Source of the DNA: an uncultured Bacteroidales bacterium
GTDB taxonomy: Bacteria > Bacteroidota > Bacteroidia > Bacteroidales > UBA932
NCBI GenBank assembly: GCA_944322585.1
Contig: CALUPB010000026.1
Location: 1-32,509 of the forward strand
Length of the DNA: 32,509 bases
Direction: 5' to 3'
Part shown: piece by piece, positions 1 to 8,880 of the stretch
How the letters are laid out: each line of letters opens with the position of its first letter
Numbering within the stretch: position 1 is the stretch's first letter
Position numbers and translations under genes: made by a program
Notes under the pieces: generated by a model
Database searches by the model: none
Seen by the model: only the letters and a program-made list of their open reading frames with translations
Told to the model about the DNA's origin: nothing

Positions 1-341
1 GGCCTCTTGCCGTTCCAGGTCTGCGCGGTTTTGACAGGCCTGGCACGCCCACCCTTGCTGGAGACCGCTCCAGGGCCCCTTGCCGTTCCAGGTTTGTGTG
101 GTTTTGTCAGACCTGGCACACCCACCCTTGCTGGAGACCGCTCCAGGGCCCCTTGCCGTTCCAGGTCTGCGCGATTTTTGCAGACCTGGCACACCCATCC
201 TTGCTGGAGCCCGCTCCAGGGCCTCTTGCCGTTCCAGGTCTGCGCGACTTTGACAAACCTGGCACACCCATCCTTGCTGGAGCCCGCTCCAAGGCCTCTT
301 GCCGTTCCAGGTCTGCGCGGTTTTTGCAGACCTGGCACACC
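1..341. repeat. Tandem array of 73-bp hairpin-forming repeats (about 4.7 copies)
   Basis: The block starting CGTTCCAGGT recurs at 11, 84, 157, 230 and 303, an exact 73-bp period with point differences between copies. The array runs off the left edge, so the true copy number is unknown, and the last copy breaks off after 341. Each unit holds two inverted repeats: CCAGGTCTGC...GCAGACCTGG (perfect at 161-170/180-189 with a 9-nt loop) and CTGGAG-N4-CTCCAG. Substitutions in copies 1 and 2 leave the first stem paired through G-U wobble in plus-strand RNA; copy 4 has one C-A mismatch there. Reading frames stay open in several frames because the unit lacks stops, and 73 is not a multiple of 3, so I do not regard it as coding. 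Function is unknown. Confidence 0.93.
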
Positions 342-702
342 TGGAATTGGGTAATACGCATAATCGCATATGGGATATATAGTTACATGATTTTGTATCT
401 TCCAGGTGTGTCGCTGTTCACGCAGTATGGCAGCAAACATGAGCATTCATACTTCATGGCCGGGAAAACATGACAATGGAAGTCAGGGGTAACTTTGCGA
501 ATAAGCATTTTATCGGATGCTTATGACGAAGACGGGTATGATAATGGAAAAGACCGCCGGAGGAATGTCCTGCCAGCGGTCTGAACAAATATGGAACCAA
601 AATCTATGGGCTTCCGGTCATTATGCCAGTGCCAGGATCCTGTTCTGCAGTGCACCGAATGAACCGGAGCTGCCGATACAGACAGGCACTGCTAATCGAG
701 TG
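342..702. other. Intergenic stretch with no convincing gene
   Basis: Between the repeat array and the end of the minus-strand lipoprotein gene I see no supported CDS. It holds the terminator-like hairpin at 551-582 and an 8-bp inverted repeat, ATAAGCAT/ATGCTTAT, at 501-524. A plus-strand TAACTTTG at 490-497 fits the TAnnTTTG -7 consensus but has no clear -33 element. Plus-strand open frames here have no family features and run antisense into the lipoprotein gene. Confidence 0.6.
551..582 (-). terminator. Probable terminator after the FN3 lipoprotein operon
   Basis: AGACCGC and GCGGTCT pair as a 7-bp stem around an 18-nt loop that allows extra GG/CC pairing. On the minus strand the hairpin is followed by a short T run (TTTTCC). 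It lies about 120 bp beyond the stop at 703. The U tract is short, so termination efficiency is uncertain. Confidence 0.5.
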
Positions 703-3456
703 TCATCTCTTGACAACAGAGATCTCATCGATATAGTAACGGCTCTTTTTGGTGTCGGTAGTGGCGAAGACGATCTTGTCGGTCGGAAGAAGTCCGTCGA
801 TGTTGACAGACTGGCTTTTCCATTTGAATTCCGCGCCTTCAACTCCTACCGCAAGATTGTCGGCTACCTGTGTCCTGGTGCCGTCTGCATGTTCTACATA
901 TACATCGCAGACTTCGAATGCATCACGTCTCCAGTAGTCTTTGAATGTTACTGCGGGTTCTCCAGGAGTATTGGTCTGCCAGAAGACATTAGGCGCAGTC
1001 TTGAAGGTTACGGTCACATCGGTGGCTTCCGTAAGGCTGCTCATCTCAGGCGTTGCAATGTATCCCCGGTTGGCATTGTCGCCTCCGAGACGGAAACATC
1101 CGCAGAATGCATTGTGAGTGCCCTTACCACCATTGAGGTCACCTATGCTCCAGCCTTCCGACATGAAGAAACGGAATCTGATGTCATCGGCATAAGAACC
1201 GCTTCCTGCATTCATCGCTCCTCCGCCTGTTACCCAAGCAACATAAGCAATATCTGTAAGCATATTTGAAAGACCGGCTTCGTCACTGACCTTTTGACGA
1301 CCTTTGACTCCCGTAGCCAGATTTACCGCATCTGAGCCCATGAACCGGTCGAAATTCTCATGGAAAATTTCTCCGGCAGGAGCATTATACTGGAGTACAG
1401 TGCCTGTTATATCGTCCGAGAACTGGTTTTCCGAATCGGCTCCCCCTGCCTTTATGCGGATAAGATAAGTCTTGTCCGCGGACAGGTATGCGTCAGGCCA
1501 TGTGTCTCCTGCATAGTTGAATACAAATCTGAAAGGAACGTCACCGCTTGAAAATCCCGTGGCGTCTGCCCAGTCATAAGTGAATGTTTTCTTGTTGGCG
1601 GAGTTGCCCTGTTCCTCGATTTCAAGGGTGTACTGGGTTTCAGAACCGGCCTGCTCCCATTCTACAACGATTGTCGATGTGGTCTGAGCAACTATTTTAA
1701 GGGCGATTCCTGGAACTTCCTCTTCACTTGTAGTCGTATTTACGGCAGTACTGTAATCAGAATCGTATTCTGAACCGAAGAAAGAGCATGCCTTGACTGA
1801 AGCATAGTAAGTAGTGTTGGCTGTCAGTCCTGTGATATTGTATGTGTTTTCACTGATTCCAGGCACCTCGGTACTGCTCGCTTCCTGTCCGTCAGCCCAA
1901 TATTTTACAGTATATGAAGTGGCTCCTTCTACCGCGTCCCATTTCAGAGTTAACTGATCGGCAAAAACGGCATCAGTGTCGAAAGCAACATTGGCCGGAA
2001 CAGAGAGTTTTGTAATTTCTGCCGGGCCTACATAAGTGACGAAGATGTTGTCGATGAGGGCGCGTTTCTCGACGGTGCCGATGGAGATGCGGCTGTCAGG
2101 GGTGACGTTCTGGAGGGTCACTTCGAATGTCTGGAATTCGGTGGCCGCTCCGGTGATGTCGATTTCTGCGGACTGTGCGATGACGGTGCCGCCTGAAGCG
2201 ACACGCTTGTCACTTATTTCAGCTCCGGCAACGGCGCTGACAATGAGCTTGCCCGGATCTGCACTTGAGCCGTCAACCCTCTCACTGTAGTTCTTGGCCG
2301 AGAATGACACCTTGACTGTCGAAGCTCCTTCAGGGAGAGCCTTGAGTTCAGGAGTCCACAGGGAAGAATTGGCACTTCCCGTCCCGAGCTTGATGTATCC
2401 GGAACGTCCTGCAGCATTGGCTACGTGTGCCCATTCTGACAGACCCGTGCCCTGGGTGTATTCTGCTGTGACTCCGCCTCCGTCGAATACATCGAATTCG
2501 TTGGCCGTGAATTTGGTGACGTTGCAGTTTTCGGCATCCATTCCGGAGGCCTTGATGTTCTCCGACCTGTAGTCAGATGCTATGTAGTATGCTGCTGCGC
2601 AGTTGGCCACGTCACCTCCGTGGTAAACCTTCGCGAATTCTTCCGACACGATGACATCACCCACCTTGGCAGAGCCTGCCTCCGTGGCCGTTACGGCCGG
2701 GCCTGCTGCGGCAGTGGTTCCTGCTACGGCAGAAGAGATGACACCTCCGAGAGAGGTGTTGCGCACTTTTGCGTAATATGTAGTGGCGGCATCAAGCCCT
2801 GAGAATGTAAACCTTGTCAGGTCACCGGCACCGGTTGAGAAGATGCCGTCATCCCCGTTGATAGTCCATCCTACCACAAGGTTTTCGCAGGCTTCATCTG
2901 AATAGAGGCAGAGTTCGTAAGAATTGGCAGCATCGGATGCCGCATCTTCCGTGAAGCTCCATTCGTAGGTGAGCGATGATGAAGTCGCCTTGAGTACAGT
3001 GAGTTCAGGAGTGATCCTGACCTTGCCGAGTCCCGTGATGAGGACAGCGCGTTCACCGGAGTCGTCGTAGGTGACATAGACCCAGTTGGAGTAGTTGTTG
3101 CGCGGGAAATTGGCACGTACTCGGGCATACCATACAGTGTTGACCGTACCCTTGTCTATTTCGTCCTGGCTGAACGAGAATGCATGGGCACTTTCATCGG
3201 TAGTGGTATAGATGGTTCCCTCTGTAGGGTTTTCATCCATGTCTACGAGCTGGACTGTGTAGGAGGTGGCTCCGTTCACATAATCCCAGCTGATGGTGAA
3301 GCTTGTCTCCGTGAATTCCTCCAGTGCCACGTTCTCGGGAACATGGGACAGGAATTCTTCCTGGCCGTACAGTTCATCCTTCTGGCAGGAACTGAGCAGC
3401 CCGGCGGAGCAGACGGCGATTGCCGCCAATGATATATTGAGAAATTTCGTATGCAT
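703..3456 (-). CDS. Multidomain fibronectin-III surface lipoprotein
   Basis: A 917-aa exported lipoprotein, probably a ligand-binding accessory of the neighbouring SusCD system. A signal peptide ends in the lipobox LLSSC with Cys24 as the acylation site, followed by QKDE, which resembles the Bacteroidota lipoprotein surface-export signal K-(D/E)2. Domains by eye: FN3-like at 38-135 and 148-250, a beta-sandwich/jelly-roll-like domain at 266-476, FN3-like at 485-577 and 583-690, and a second beta-sandwich domain at 696-917. FN3 hallmarks are the SWDYVNGATSYTV and KWDAVEGATSYTV strands and TTYYASV. Both sandwich domains have a GYI...TPE strand and end in an IDN/IDE-I strand, as does the next gene upstream. 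It begins 9 nt after the stop of the BACON lipoprotein gene, so the two are probably co-transcribed. I see no catalytic signature; the binding role is inferred from context. Confidence 0.88.
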   Translation of the reverse strand: MHTKFLNISLAAIAVCSAGLLSSCQKDELYGQEEFLSHVPENVALEEFTETSFTISWDYVNGATSYTVQLVDMDENPTEGTIYTTTDESAHAFSFSQDEIDKGTVNTVWYARVRANFPRNNYSNWVYVTYDDSGERAVLITGLGKVRITPELTVLKATSSSLTYEWSFTEDAASDAANSYELCLYSDEACENLVVGWTINGDDGIFSTGAGDLTRFTFSGLDAATTYYAKVRNTSLGGVISSAVAGTTAAAGPAVTATEAGSAKVGDVIVSEEFAKVYHGGDVANCAAAYYIASDYRSENIKASGMDAENCNVTKFTANEFDVFDGGGVTAEYTQGTGLSEWAHVANAAGRSGYIKLGTGSANSSLWTPELKALPEGASTVKVSFSAKNYSERVDGSSADPGKLIVSAVAGAEISDKRVASGGTVIAQSAEIDITGAATEFQTFEVTLQNVTPDSRISIGTVEKRALIDNIFVTYVGPAEITKLSVPANVAFDTDAVFADQLTLKWDAVEGATSYTVKYWADGQEASSTEVPGISENTYNITGLTANTTYYASVKACSFFGSEYDSDYSTAVNTTTSEEEVPGIALKIVAQTTSTIVVEWEQAGSETQYTLEIEEQGNSANKKTFTYDWADATGFSSGDVPFRFVFNYAGDTWPDAYLSADKTYLIRIKAGGADSENQFSDDITGTVLQYNAPAGEIFHENFDRFMGSDAVNLATGVKGRQKVSDEAGLSNMLTDIAYVAWVTGGGAMNAGSGSYADDIRFRFFMSEGWSIGDLNGGKGTHNAFCGCFRLGGDNANRGYIATPEMSSLTEATDVTVTFKTAPNVFWQTNTPGEPAVTFKDYWRRDAFEVCDVYVEHADGTRTQVADNLAVGVEGAEFKWKSQSVNIDGLLPTDKIVFATTDTKKSRYYIDEISVVKR

Positions 3457-3465
3457 ACCGTGTGT

Positions 3466-4866
3466 TTAGTAAACGAGTTTTATGTCATCGACGTAGATAC
3501 GTCCGGCATTGACAGTGCCGTCAGCATTCCAGCATTCCTCCGGAATGGTGATATAGACGGATTTCGGGGAAGACAGGCCTTCGCACGGAAGGACAAAAGA
3601 ATATTCTATCCAGGTGTTGTACGTGATGTCGCTGACATCGGCGTATACCCTGCAGTCTGCTTTGGCGTACCTGGAATTGTAATTGTCTTCGTTCTTCTTG
3701 GTGTAGACACCGTCGTGCTTAGGGGTTATACCGACTTCTACCTTGTCGTGGTGGGCAGTCCAGGTGGCGAGCTTGACCGTAAGCAGCATGTCGGTGACAC
3801 CGGCAGGAATATTGAATTCAGGCGATATAAGGCTGCCCGGCTGTCCGAGTGTATTGAGACTTGCCGTGCCGAGCTGGATATATCCGGGACGCATATAGTT
3901 GGTGTAGCCTGTCCACCCTGTCATGCCGAGAAGATTGAAAAGGGCAGCGTTGGAAGACCGGATAGTCGAGGTGACTCCGCTTCCCAGCCCGTTCTCCCCG
4001 ACGACGCATGTCTCGGTAGGCACGTCGAGAGATGTTATGTTTGCTACGGTTCTGTCAACCGGCCATACCCCGGCTACACCTGCGATGCAGTCTCCTCCCC
4101 ATGGAAGTTTGTTGAAGTCCTGTGACACGAGCGGTTCGTCATCGGAACCGGACCGCACGATGGTGGTGTAGTTGCCGAGTTCTACAGTCTCGCCGGAAGC
4201 ATCCCCGGCGGGAGTGGCGGTAACGGTGAATGTCACTGCTCCCTGGGTTGTCGGAGTGCCATCAAGCGGCACTTCTATGTTGCCGTCCCCTGCTGCAGTT
4301 ATGGAGAAGTCATCATCGACGGGAGAGAGTCCTTCCCCTCCGTCCATGGTCACTTTGATATTATATGTCTCGGTCCCGAGGGCCTTGAGGTAAGGGATGA
4401 GAATGCTGGCTTCCGATGCGACGCCCACGTGCAGCGCAGAAGATACTTCGAAAGCCTGTCCGTTCCCGAAAGTGGTGAATTCGAATATGCCGTTGGCCTG
4501 GGTGATGGTTATTGCCACGTCCGACTGGCCCGAGCCCTGCAGATAGATGGTGGCGGTCCTTTCTTCGGCCGTGTTCTGGGCGCAGCTGACGGTTACGTAT
4601 TCATAGGTGATCCCGTCCCCTGTCCCGGACTGCTTGTCGACGCTCACCCAGTCATAGACTCCTGTCCATGCGTTGGTCCCCGGTGCATCGCTGATGTACC
4701 AGTCACCTGTGGCACGGACGGTGAACGTCTCAGATGAAGCCACATAGGAGAAATCGAGGCTCTTTGTGTTCCTCTTCAGGAATTCCTCCTGCTTCTGGCA
4801 TCCGACTGTTGCCGACATGCAGATGATAGCTGCTGCCGCAAATGCCAATCTGTTGATGAAGTTCAT
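3466..4866 (-). CDS. BACON-domain surface lipoprotein
   Basis: A 466-aa lipoprotein with a signal peptide ending at lipobox TVGC (Cys23), followed by QKQEE, a possible surface-export signal. Residues 30-125 look like a BACON domain (Bacteroidetes-associated, often carbohydrate-binding): a GDWYIS strand, a DWVSV strand, a TVSCAQNTAEERTATI strand and a closing ITQANG. A second Ig-like segment covers about 130-240. Residues 243-466 form a beta-sandwich domain related to the two in the downstream lipoprotein, sharing a GYIQLGT strand, an SPEF strand and a terminal VDDI strand. It is first in a two-gene operon transcribed away from the SusC gene at 5250, with a good promoter at 4973-5003. Ligand binding outside the cell is inferred; the ligand is unknown. 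Confidence 0.88.
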   Translation of the reverse strand: MNFINRLAFAAAAIICMSATVGCQKQEEFLKRNTKSLDFSYVASSETFTVRATGDWYISDAPGTNAWTGVYDWVSVDKQSGTGDGITYEYVTVSCAQNTAEERTATIYLQGSGQSDVAITITQANGIFEFTTFGNGQAFEVSSALHVGVASEASILIPYLKALGTETYNIKVTMDGGEGLSPVDDDFSITAAGDGNIEVPLDGTPTTQGAVTFTVTATPAGDASGETVELGNYTTIVRSGSDDEPLVSQDFNKLPWGGDCIAGVAGVWPVDRTVANITSLDVPTETCVVGENGLGSGVTSTIRSSNAALFNLLGMTGWTGYTNYMRPGYIQLGTASLNTLGQPGSLISPEFNIPAGVTDMLLTVKLATWTAHHDKVEVGITPKHDGVYTKKNEDNYNSRYAKADCRVYADVSDITYNTWIEYSFVLPCEGLSSPKSVYITIPEECWNADGTVNAGRIYVDDIKLVY

Positions 4867-5249
4867 TTGAATAATCGTTAGTTATATGTACACAAAATCT
4901 AGAAACCGCTTCAGCCTCCTGGCTGAAACCGTTCCCGGTGTGGTAACTGACGATTTTTAACGATTTGCTCCGCAAATATAGAAAACAGTCACGTTTTATT
5001 CAAGAATTTCTTTCAAAATAATCGATGTTTTCATGAAATTATTCAAAAAATATACGTAAAGGCATCCACGGTGAGAAATTCTAAACGGTTTCTGACAATT
5101 TTCTGAAAATTTCCGAAAAATTTTGGGTAGTTGTGCCGGGTTGCTTGTAATTATTGTGTTTTATCCTGAAAACAGGAAAAATTCATTTCCGGTGTGGTGC
5201 TATGCTGACGTAAGGCGGTTTGCGTAACCTTATTATCAGTACCAACGAA
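4867..5249. other. Divergent control region between the lipoprotein operon and SusC
   Basis: This 383-bp AT-rich gap holds the minus-strand promoter (4973-5003). A 7-bp hairpin, TTCAGCC-TCCT-GGCTGAA, sits at 4910-4927 in the minus-strand leader. A small hairpin, TCCTG-AAAA-CAGGA, is at 5164-5177 in the plus-strand leader. The 10-mer CCGGTGTGGT occurs twice in the same orientation (4935-4944 and 5189-5198). No clean TAnnTTTG precedes the SusC gene; the closest motif is TAATTATTG near 5148, which may mean an ECF-type promoter instead. Confidence 0.6.
4973..5003 (-). promoter_or_regulatory. Sigma-ABfr-type promoter for the two-lipoprotein operon
   Basis: On the minus strand, TATATTTG (4980-4973) matches the -7 consensus TAnnTTTG. 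A TTG (5003-5001) lies 20 bp upstream and matches the -33 element. The start codon of the BACON lipoprotein gene is about 105 nt downstream, leaving a long leader with a hairpin at 4927-4910. Confidence 0.65.
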
Positions 5250-8200
5250 ATGAAGAAAATTTTAATACAAGGACTTTGTCTTGCAGCTGCCCTCTTCCCG
5301 GTGAGCCTTCCCGGCTGGTCGTCGGACGGGGGTACGGTCGTAATGCAGGAACGCGACCTCAAGCTCTCCTTTGACAGTACGACCCTGAAGGTCGTAGCTG
5401 ATGCGATCACTTCCCAGGCAGGGATCGCTTTCTCTTATGACAGCTCCCTTGCGGACTATCCGATGGAGAACATCCATGTCACGGATAAGGTAAGCAATAT
5501 CGAAGCTGTCCTGAACAATGTTTTCGGTACGCGAGGTATCGACCACAAGACGGTGGACCGGGTGGTAGTGCTGTCCCTCAGACAGACAGGAACGGTCTCG
5601 GCGGCAGGGTCTTCCGATGAGAAACATACCGTGACGGGAACCGTGTCGGACGCAGTGGGGCCCATGATAGGCGCTGCTGTCCTTATCAAGGGGACAAACA
5701 ACGGAACATCCACGGATATGGACGGACATTACAGTCTCGAGGTGTCTGCGGGAGATGTCCTGGTGTTTTCAAGCATAGGCTATGTTGACCAGGAAATTCA
5801 GGTGCTCGACAGGGCCAGGATAGATGTGGTCATGAAAGAGGACAGCGAACTTCTCGACGAGGTGGTTGTCGTGGGTTACGGTACCCTCAAGAAACGCAAC
5901 ATAGTGGGAGCAGTGGAAAATCTTGCCGGAGATGCCATCGAGAACAGGCCGAATGCCGATGTGACCCGCTCCCTCCAGGGACAGGTCCCGGGACTGAACA
6001 TCATCCAGACCGACGGTAAGGCCACACATGGTGGCCAGGTGACCATCCGCGGTGTCAACAACAATTTCAAGTCCCGTAATTCGAGCGGTGCCCAGAAAAA
6101 GAATGAACTCGGTTCCGGCGGGAGTGCCCTGGTGCTTATCGACGGAGTTGAAGGTGACCTCGGTTCTGTAGCTCCGGAAGACATAGCATCGATCTCCGTG
6201 CTTAAGGATGCATCTTCTGCGGCCGTATATGGAGCCCGCGGCGCATTCGGAGTGATACTGGTGACAACCAAGACTCCCGAGCTCGGCAAGACAAGGGTAA
6301 GCTACAGCGGAAACGTGTCTCTCCACAGACGTACGGTGATGTGGGAGGACGGAGTCATCACCGATCCTGTGGAATGGGTGGATGCGTTCCGCGAGTCATA
6401 CCTCAATGCCAGCCCTACCGCTACAGTGCCTACGGCTTTCAACAGTTACATGCCGTATTCGGATACATGGTTCAATGAATTGAAGGCACATGCCGCCGAC
6501 CCTACTATGGACAACTATGCCATAGACGAGAACGGCAACTACAGCTATTACGGCAGCACAAACTGGCTTGCGGAGACGTACAAACGTTTCAACATGTCCA
6601 CTTCGCATTCGGTGAGTGTACAGGGTGGACGCGAAGGGGTCAACTTCTATGTGTCCGGACGTTATTATACCCAGGACGGCATCTACAAGGTCGGCGAGGA
6701 AAACTACAACAAGTACAACCTCAGGGCCAAAGGCTCGGTGAGGATCCGCAAGTGGCTGACGCTGGAGAACAACACCAGTATGATGGTCAGCAAGTACCAC
6801 CAGCCTATGATGCACTACGGCCAGCAGATGATTTCGCGTAACATAGATGTGTTCGGCTTCCCTTTCGCCACGTTGAAGAACCCTGACGGGACATGGACCC
6901 AGACTGCCGCCAAGACGGGTTATGCCGCCTTCGCGGAAGGCACTTCATGGCAGGAAGACAACCGTATCGAAATCGCGAATACCACATCCCTCAAGTTCGA
7001 TATCGTCCCTGAAGTGTTCAATGTAAAGGCAGACTTCACTTACAAGGCGGCAAGGTGGTCCCGCGACCGTATGGAGAACCAGTACACCTATTATACCGGT
7101 CTTACGACTTCAGGAGTGGAGAACAGTTCTTCCCCGTCTTCTCTCGAGAACTGGACCTACAAGTCCAACTATATATCTTCCAATGTAGTGGCGACTGTCA
7201 CTCCGAAGATAGGGGAGAAGCATGACCTCAACATAGTGGCCGGCTGGAACCTCGAGGATTACGACTACCGCAACCAGAAGACTTACCGTCAGGGCAACCT
7301 TTATCCTGAACTGCCGAGTTTCACCCTTATGGACGGGGAATACTATTCCACGACTTCTGGCGGTTATTCATGGGGGCTCGTGGGTGCGTTCGCAAGAGCC
7401 AACTATTCATATGACGGCAGGTATCTTATCGAAGTGAGCGCACGTTATGACGGTTCATCACGCTTCCCTCAGAATTCACAGTGGGGTTTCTTCCCTTCAG
7501 CCTCTCTCGGGTGGCGCATTTCGGAGGAGCCTTGGGTGAAGCCTCATGTGGAGGGCTGGATGGACAACCTCAAGATCAGGGCGTCCATAGGTTCTCTCGG
7601 AAATGCCAACGTCACTCCGTACAAGTTCCTGGAGACGATGTCCATAGACAAGACATCAGTCGTTATCAACGGACAGAGGGTCCCTTATACCGAGGCCCCT
7701 GCCCTGATCCCGGATGACATAACATGGGAGAAAGTGACTACCTACAATGTGGGTCTGGACATGGACTTCCTCGACAACAGGCTTTCTTTCGTGGCGGATT
7801 ATTACCAGCGTTATACCACTGATCTCTATACTGTAGGCCCTAACCTGCCTCAAGTGCTCGGAAGCACGGCCCCTTACGGCAACTATGCTTCCCTGATGAC
7901 ACGCGGATGGGAACTCAGCCTCGGATGGCGCGACCAGTTCAACCTCGGAGGCAAGCCGTTCAGCTACAGCCTGAAGGGTATGGTCTGGGACAGCCGCAGC
8001 TGGGTGACAGACTACTATAACGAGACAGGTGACCTGACTACATATTATAAAGGTATGGAGATAGGCGAGATCTGGGGCTTCCGCACCAATGGCATCTATG
8101 CCAGCAATGCAGATGCCCTCAACGGCCCGGCCTACAACTTCTTCAAGAATGGCGAGATGTTCCGTGCCTATGCAGGAGACCTTATCTTTGTGGATGTGGA

Positions 8201-8876
8201 CGGGAACGGCATCATGGAGAAGGGGGCGCGTACTCTCAGCGACCACGGGGACATGGAGATCATAGGCAATGCATCCCCACGCTGGATGTACAGCCTCAAC
8301 CTTGCCCTCAACTGGAACGGTATAGGCTTTTCCATGCTCTGGCAGGGAGTCGGCCAGCGCGACTGGTATCCGTGGACAGAATCCGGTTTCTTCTGGGGTA
8401 AATGGAACAGGGCCTACAGTTCCCTTATGAAGACCCAGACGGGGGACAACCGGGTACATGTGGACAAGAGCGACCCAGACAACTGGGTTGTCACCAACAT
8501 GGACAAGAATCCGTACTGGACCCGTCTCGTATCCCTTGCCGCAAACCGTGTGGACGGTCCGCTTACATGGGAGAACGACCATTATCTCCAGGATGCTTCC
8601 TATATCCGTCTGAAGAATGTGACCATCGACTACACATTCCCTCAGAGGCTCTGCAAGAGATGGAAGATCGAAGGCCTGAGGCTTTATCTTACAGGGGAGA
8701 ACCTTTACACCTGGTCTCCTATGTTCAGGTATACCGAGATGTTCGATCCGGAGGTCATAACGGCGGGAGACTCCGACTTTTCGAATTCCCAGACTTCAGG
8801 ACTCAACGGGACCGGAGACGGTTTCTCGTATCCGATGCTCATGACTTTCACATTTGGTGTAAACTTCACTTTTTAG
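5250..8876 (+). CDS. STN-type SusC/RagA TonB-dependent outer-membrane transporter (locus I)
   Basis: Outer-membrane TonB-dependent channel that imports large ligands together with its SusD lid. I chose ATG 5250 (1208 aa) over the TTG at 5220 because the signal peptide starts there (MKKILIQG, ending about residue 24). Domains: STN at 36-110, the part that signals to FecR-type anti-sigma factors; carboxypeptidase-regulatory-like at 126-196 (GTVSD, DMDGHYSL); the SusC hallmark DEVVVVGYG at 203-211; plug from about 215 to 340 (LIDGVEGDL, ISVLKDASSAAVYGARG); then a 22-strand-type barrel ending in the aromatic TFGVNFTF. The SusD gene follows 4 nt later. STN predicts sigma/anti-sigma control, yet no such pair flanks this gene; the only one in the window is at 25680-27442. 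The substrate is not readable from sequence, and context suggests a phosphodiester-containing ligand. Confidence 0.95.
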   Translation: MKKILIQGLCLAAALFPVSLPGWSSDGGTVVMQERDLKLSFDSTTLKVVADAITSQAGIAFSYDSSLADYPMENIHVTDKVSNIEAVLNNVFGTRGIDHKTVDRVVVLSLRQTGTVSAAGSSDEKHTVTGTVSDAVGPMIGAAVLIKGTNNGTSTDMDGHYSLEVSAGDVLVFSSIGYVDQEIQVLDRARIDVVMKEDSELLDEVVVVGYGTLKKRNIVGAVENLAGDAIENRPNADVTRSLQGQVPGLNIIQTDGKATHGGQVTIRGVNNNFKSRNSSGAQKKNELGSGGSALVLIDGVEGDLGSVAPEDIASISVLKDASSAAVYGARGAFGVILVTTKTPELGKTRVSYSGNVSLHRRTVMWEDGVITDPVEWVDAFRESYLNASPTATVPTAFNSYMPYSDTWFNELKAHAADPTMDNYAIDENGNYSYYGSTNWLAETYKRFNMSTSHSVSVQGGREGVNFYVSGRYYTQDGIYKVGEENYNKYNLRAKGSVRIRKWLTLENNTSMMVSKYHQPMMHYGQQMISRNIDVFGFPFATLKNPDGTWTQTAAKTGYAAFAEGTSWQEDNRIEIANTTSLKFDIVPEVFNVKADFTYKAARWSRDRMENQYTYYTGLTTSGVENSSSPSSLENWTYKSNYISSNVVATVTPKIGEKHDLNIVAGWNLEDYDYRNQKTYRQGNLYPELPSFTLMDGEYYSTTSGGYSWGLVGAFARANYSYDGRYLIEVSARYDGSSRFPQNSQWGFFPSASLGWRISEEPWVKPHVEGWMDNLKIRASIGSLGNANVTPYKFLETMSIDKTSVVINGQRVPYTEAPALIPDDITWEKVTTYNVGLDMDFLDNRLSFVADYYQRYTTDLYTVGPNLPQVLGSTAPYGNYASLMTRGWELSLGWRDQFNLGGKPFSYSLKGMVWDSRSWVTDYYNETGDLTTYYKGMEIGEIWGFRTNGIYASNADALNGPAYNFFKNGEMFRAYAGDLIFVDVDGNGIMEKGARTLSDHGDMEIIGNASPRWMYSLNLALNWNGIGFSMLWQGVGQRDWYPWTESGFFWGKWNRAYSSLMKTQTGDNRVHVDKSDPDNWVVTNMDKNPYWTRLVSLAANRVDGPLTWENDHYLQDASYIRLKNVTIDYTFPQRLCKRWKIEGLRLYLTGENLYTWSPMFRYTEMFDPEVITAGDSDFSNSQTSGLNGTGDGFSYPMLMTFTFGVNFTF

Positions 8877-8880
8877 CTGA

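Noticed and set aside
1-341. CRISPR array
   Set aside because: The units are contiguous 73-bp tandem copies with no unique spacers, and there are no cas genes.
1-473. Open frames of about 80-125 codons across the 73-bp repeats, on both strands
   Set aside because: The repeat unit lacks stops in several frames and is not a multiple of 3 in length, so openness is automatic; the peptides have no family features.
3451-4125. 224-codon plus-strand open frame
   Set aside because: Antisense to the BACON lipoprotein, with no start context or family motifs.
5220-5249. TTG start extending SusC I by 10 residues
   Set aside because: The extension breaks a good signal peptide that begins at ATG 5250.
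7656-8582. 308-codon minus-strand open frame inside SusC I
   Set aside because: Antisense to a conserved SusC barrel, with no recognisable domain.
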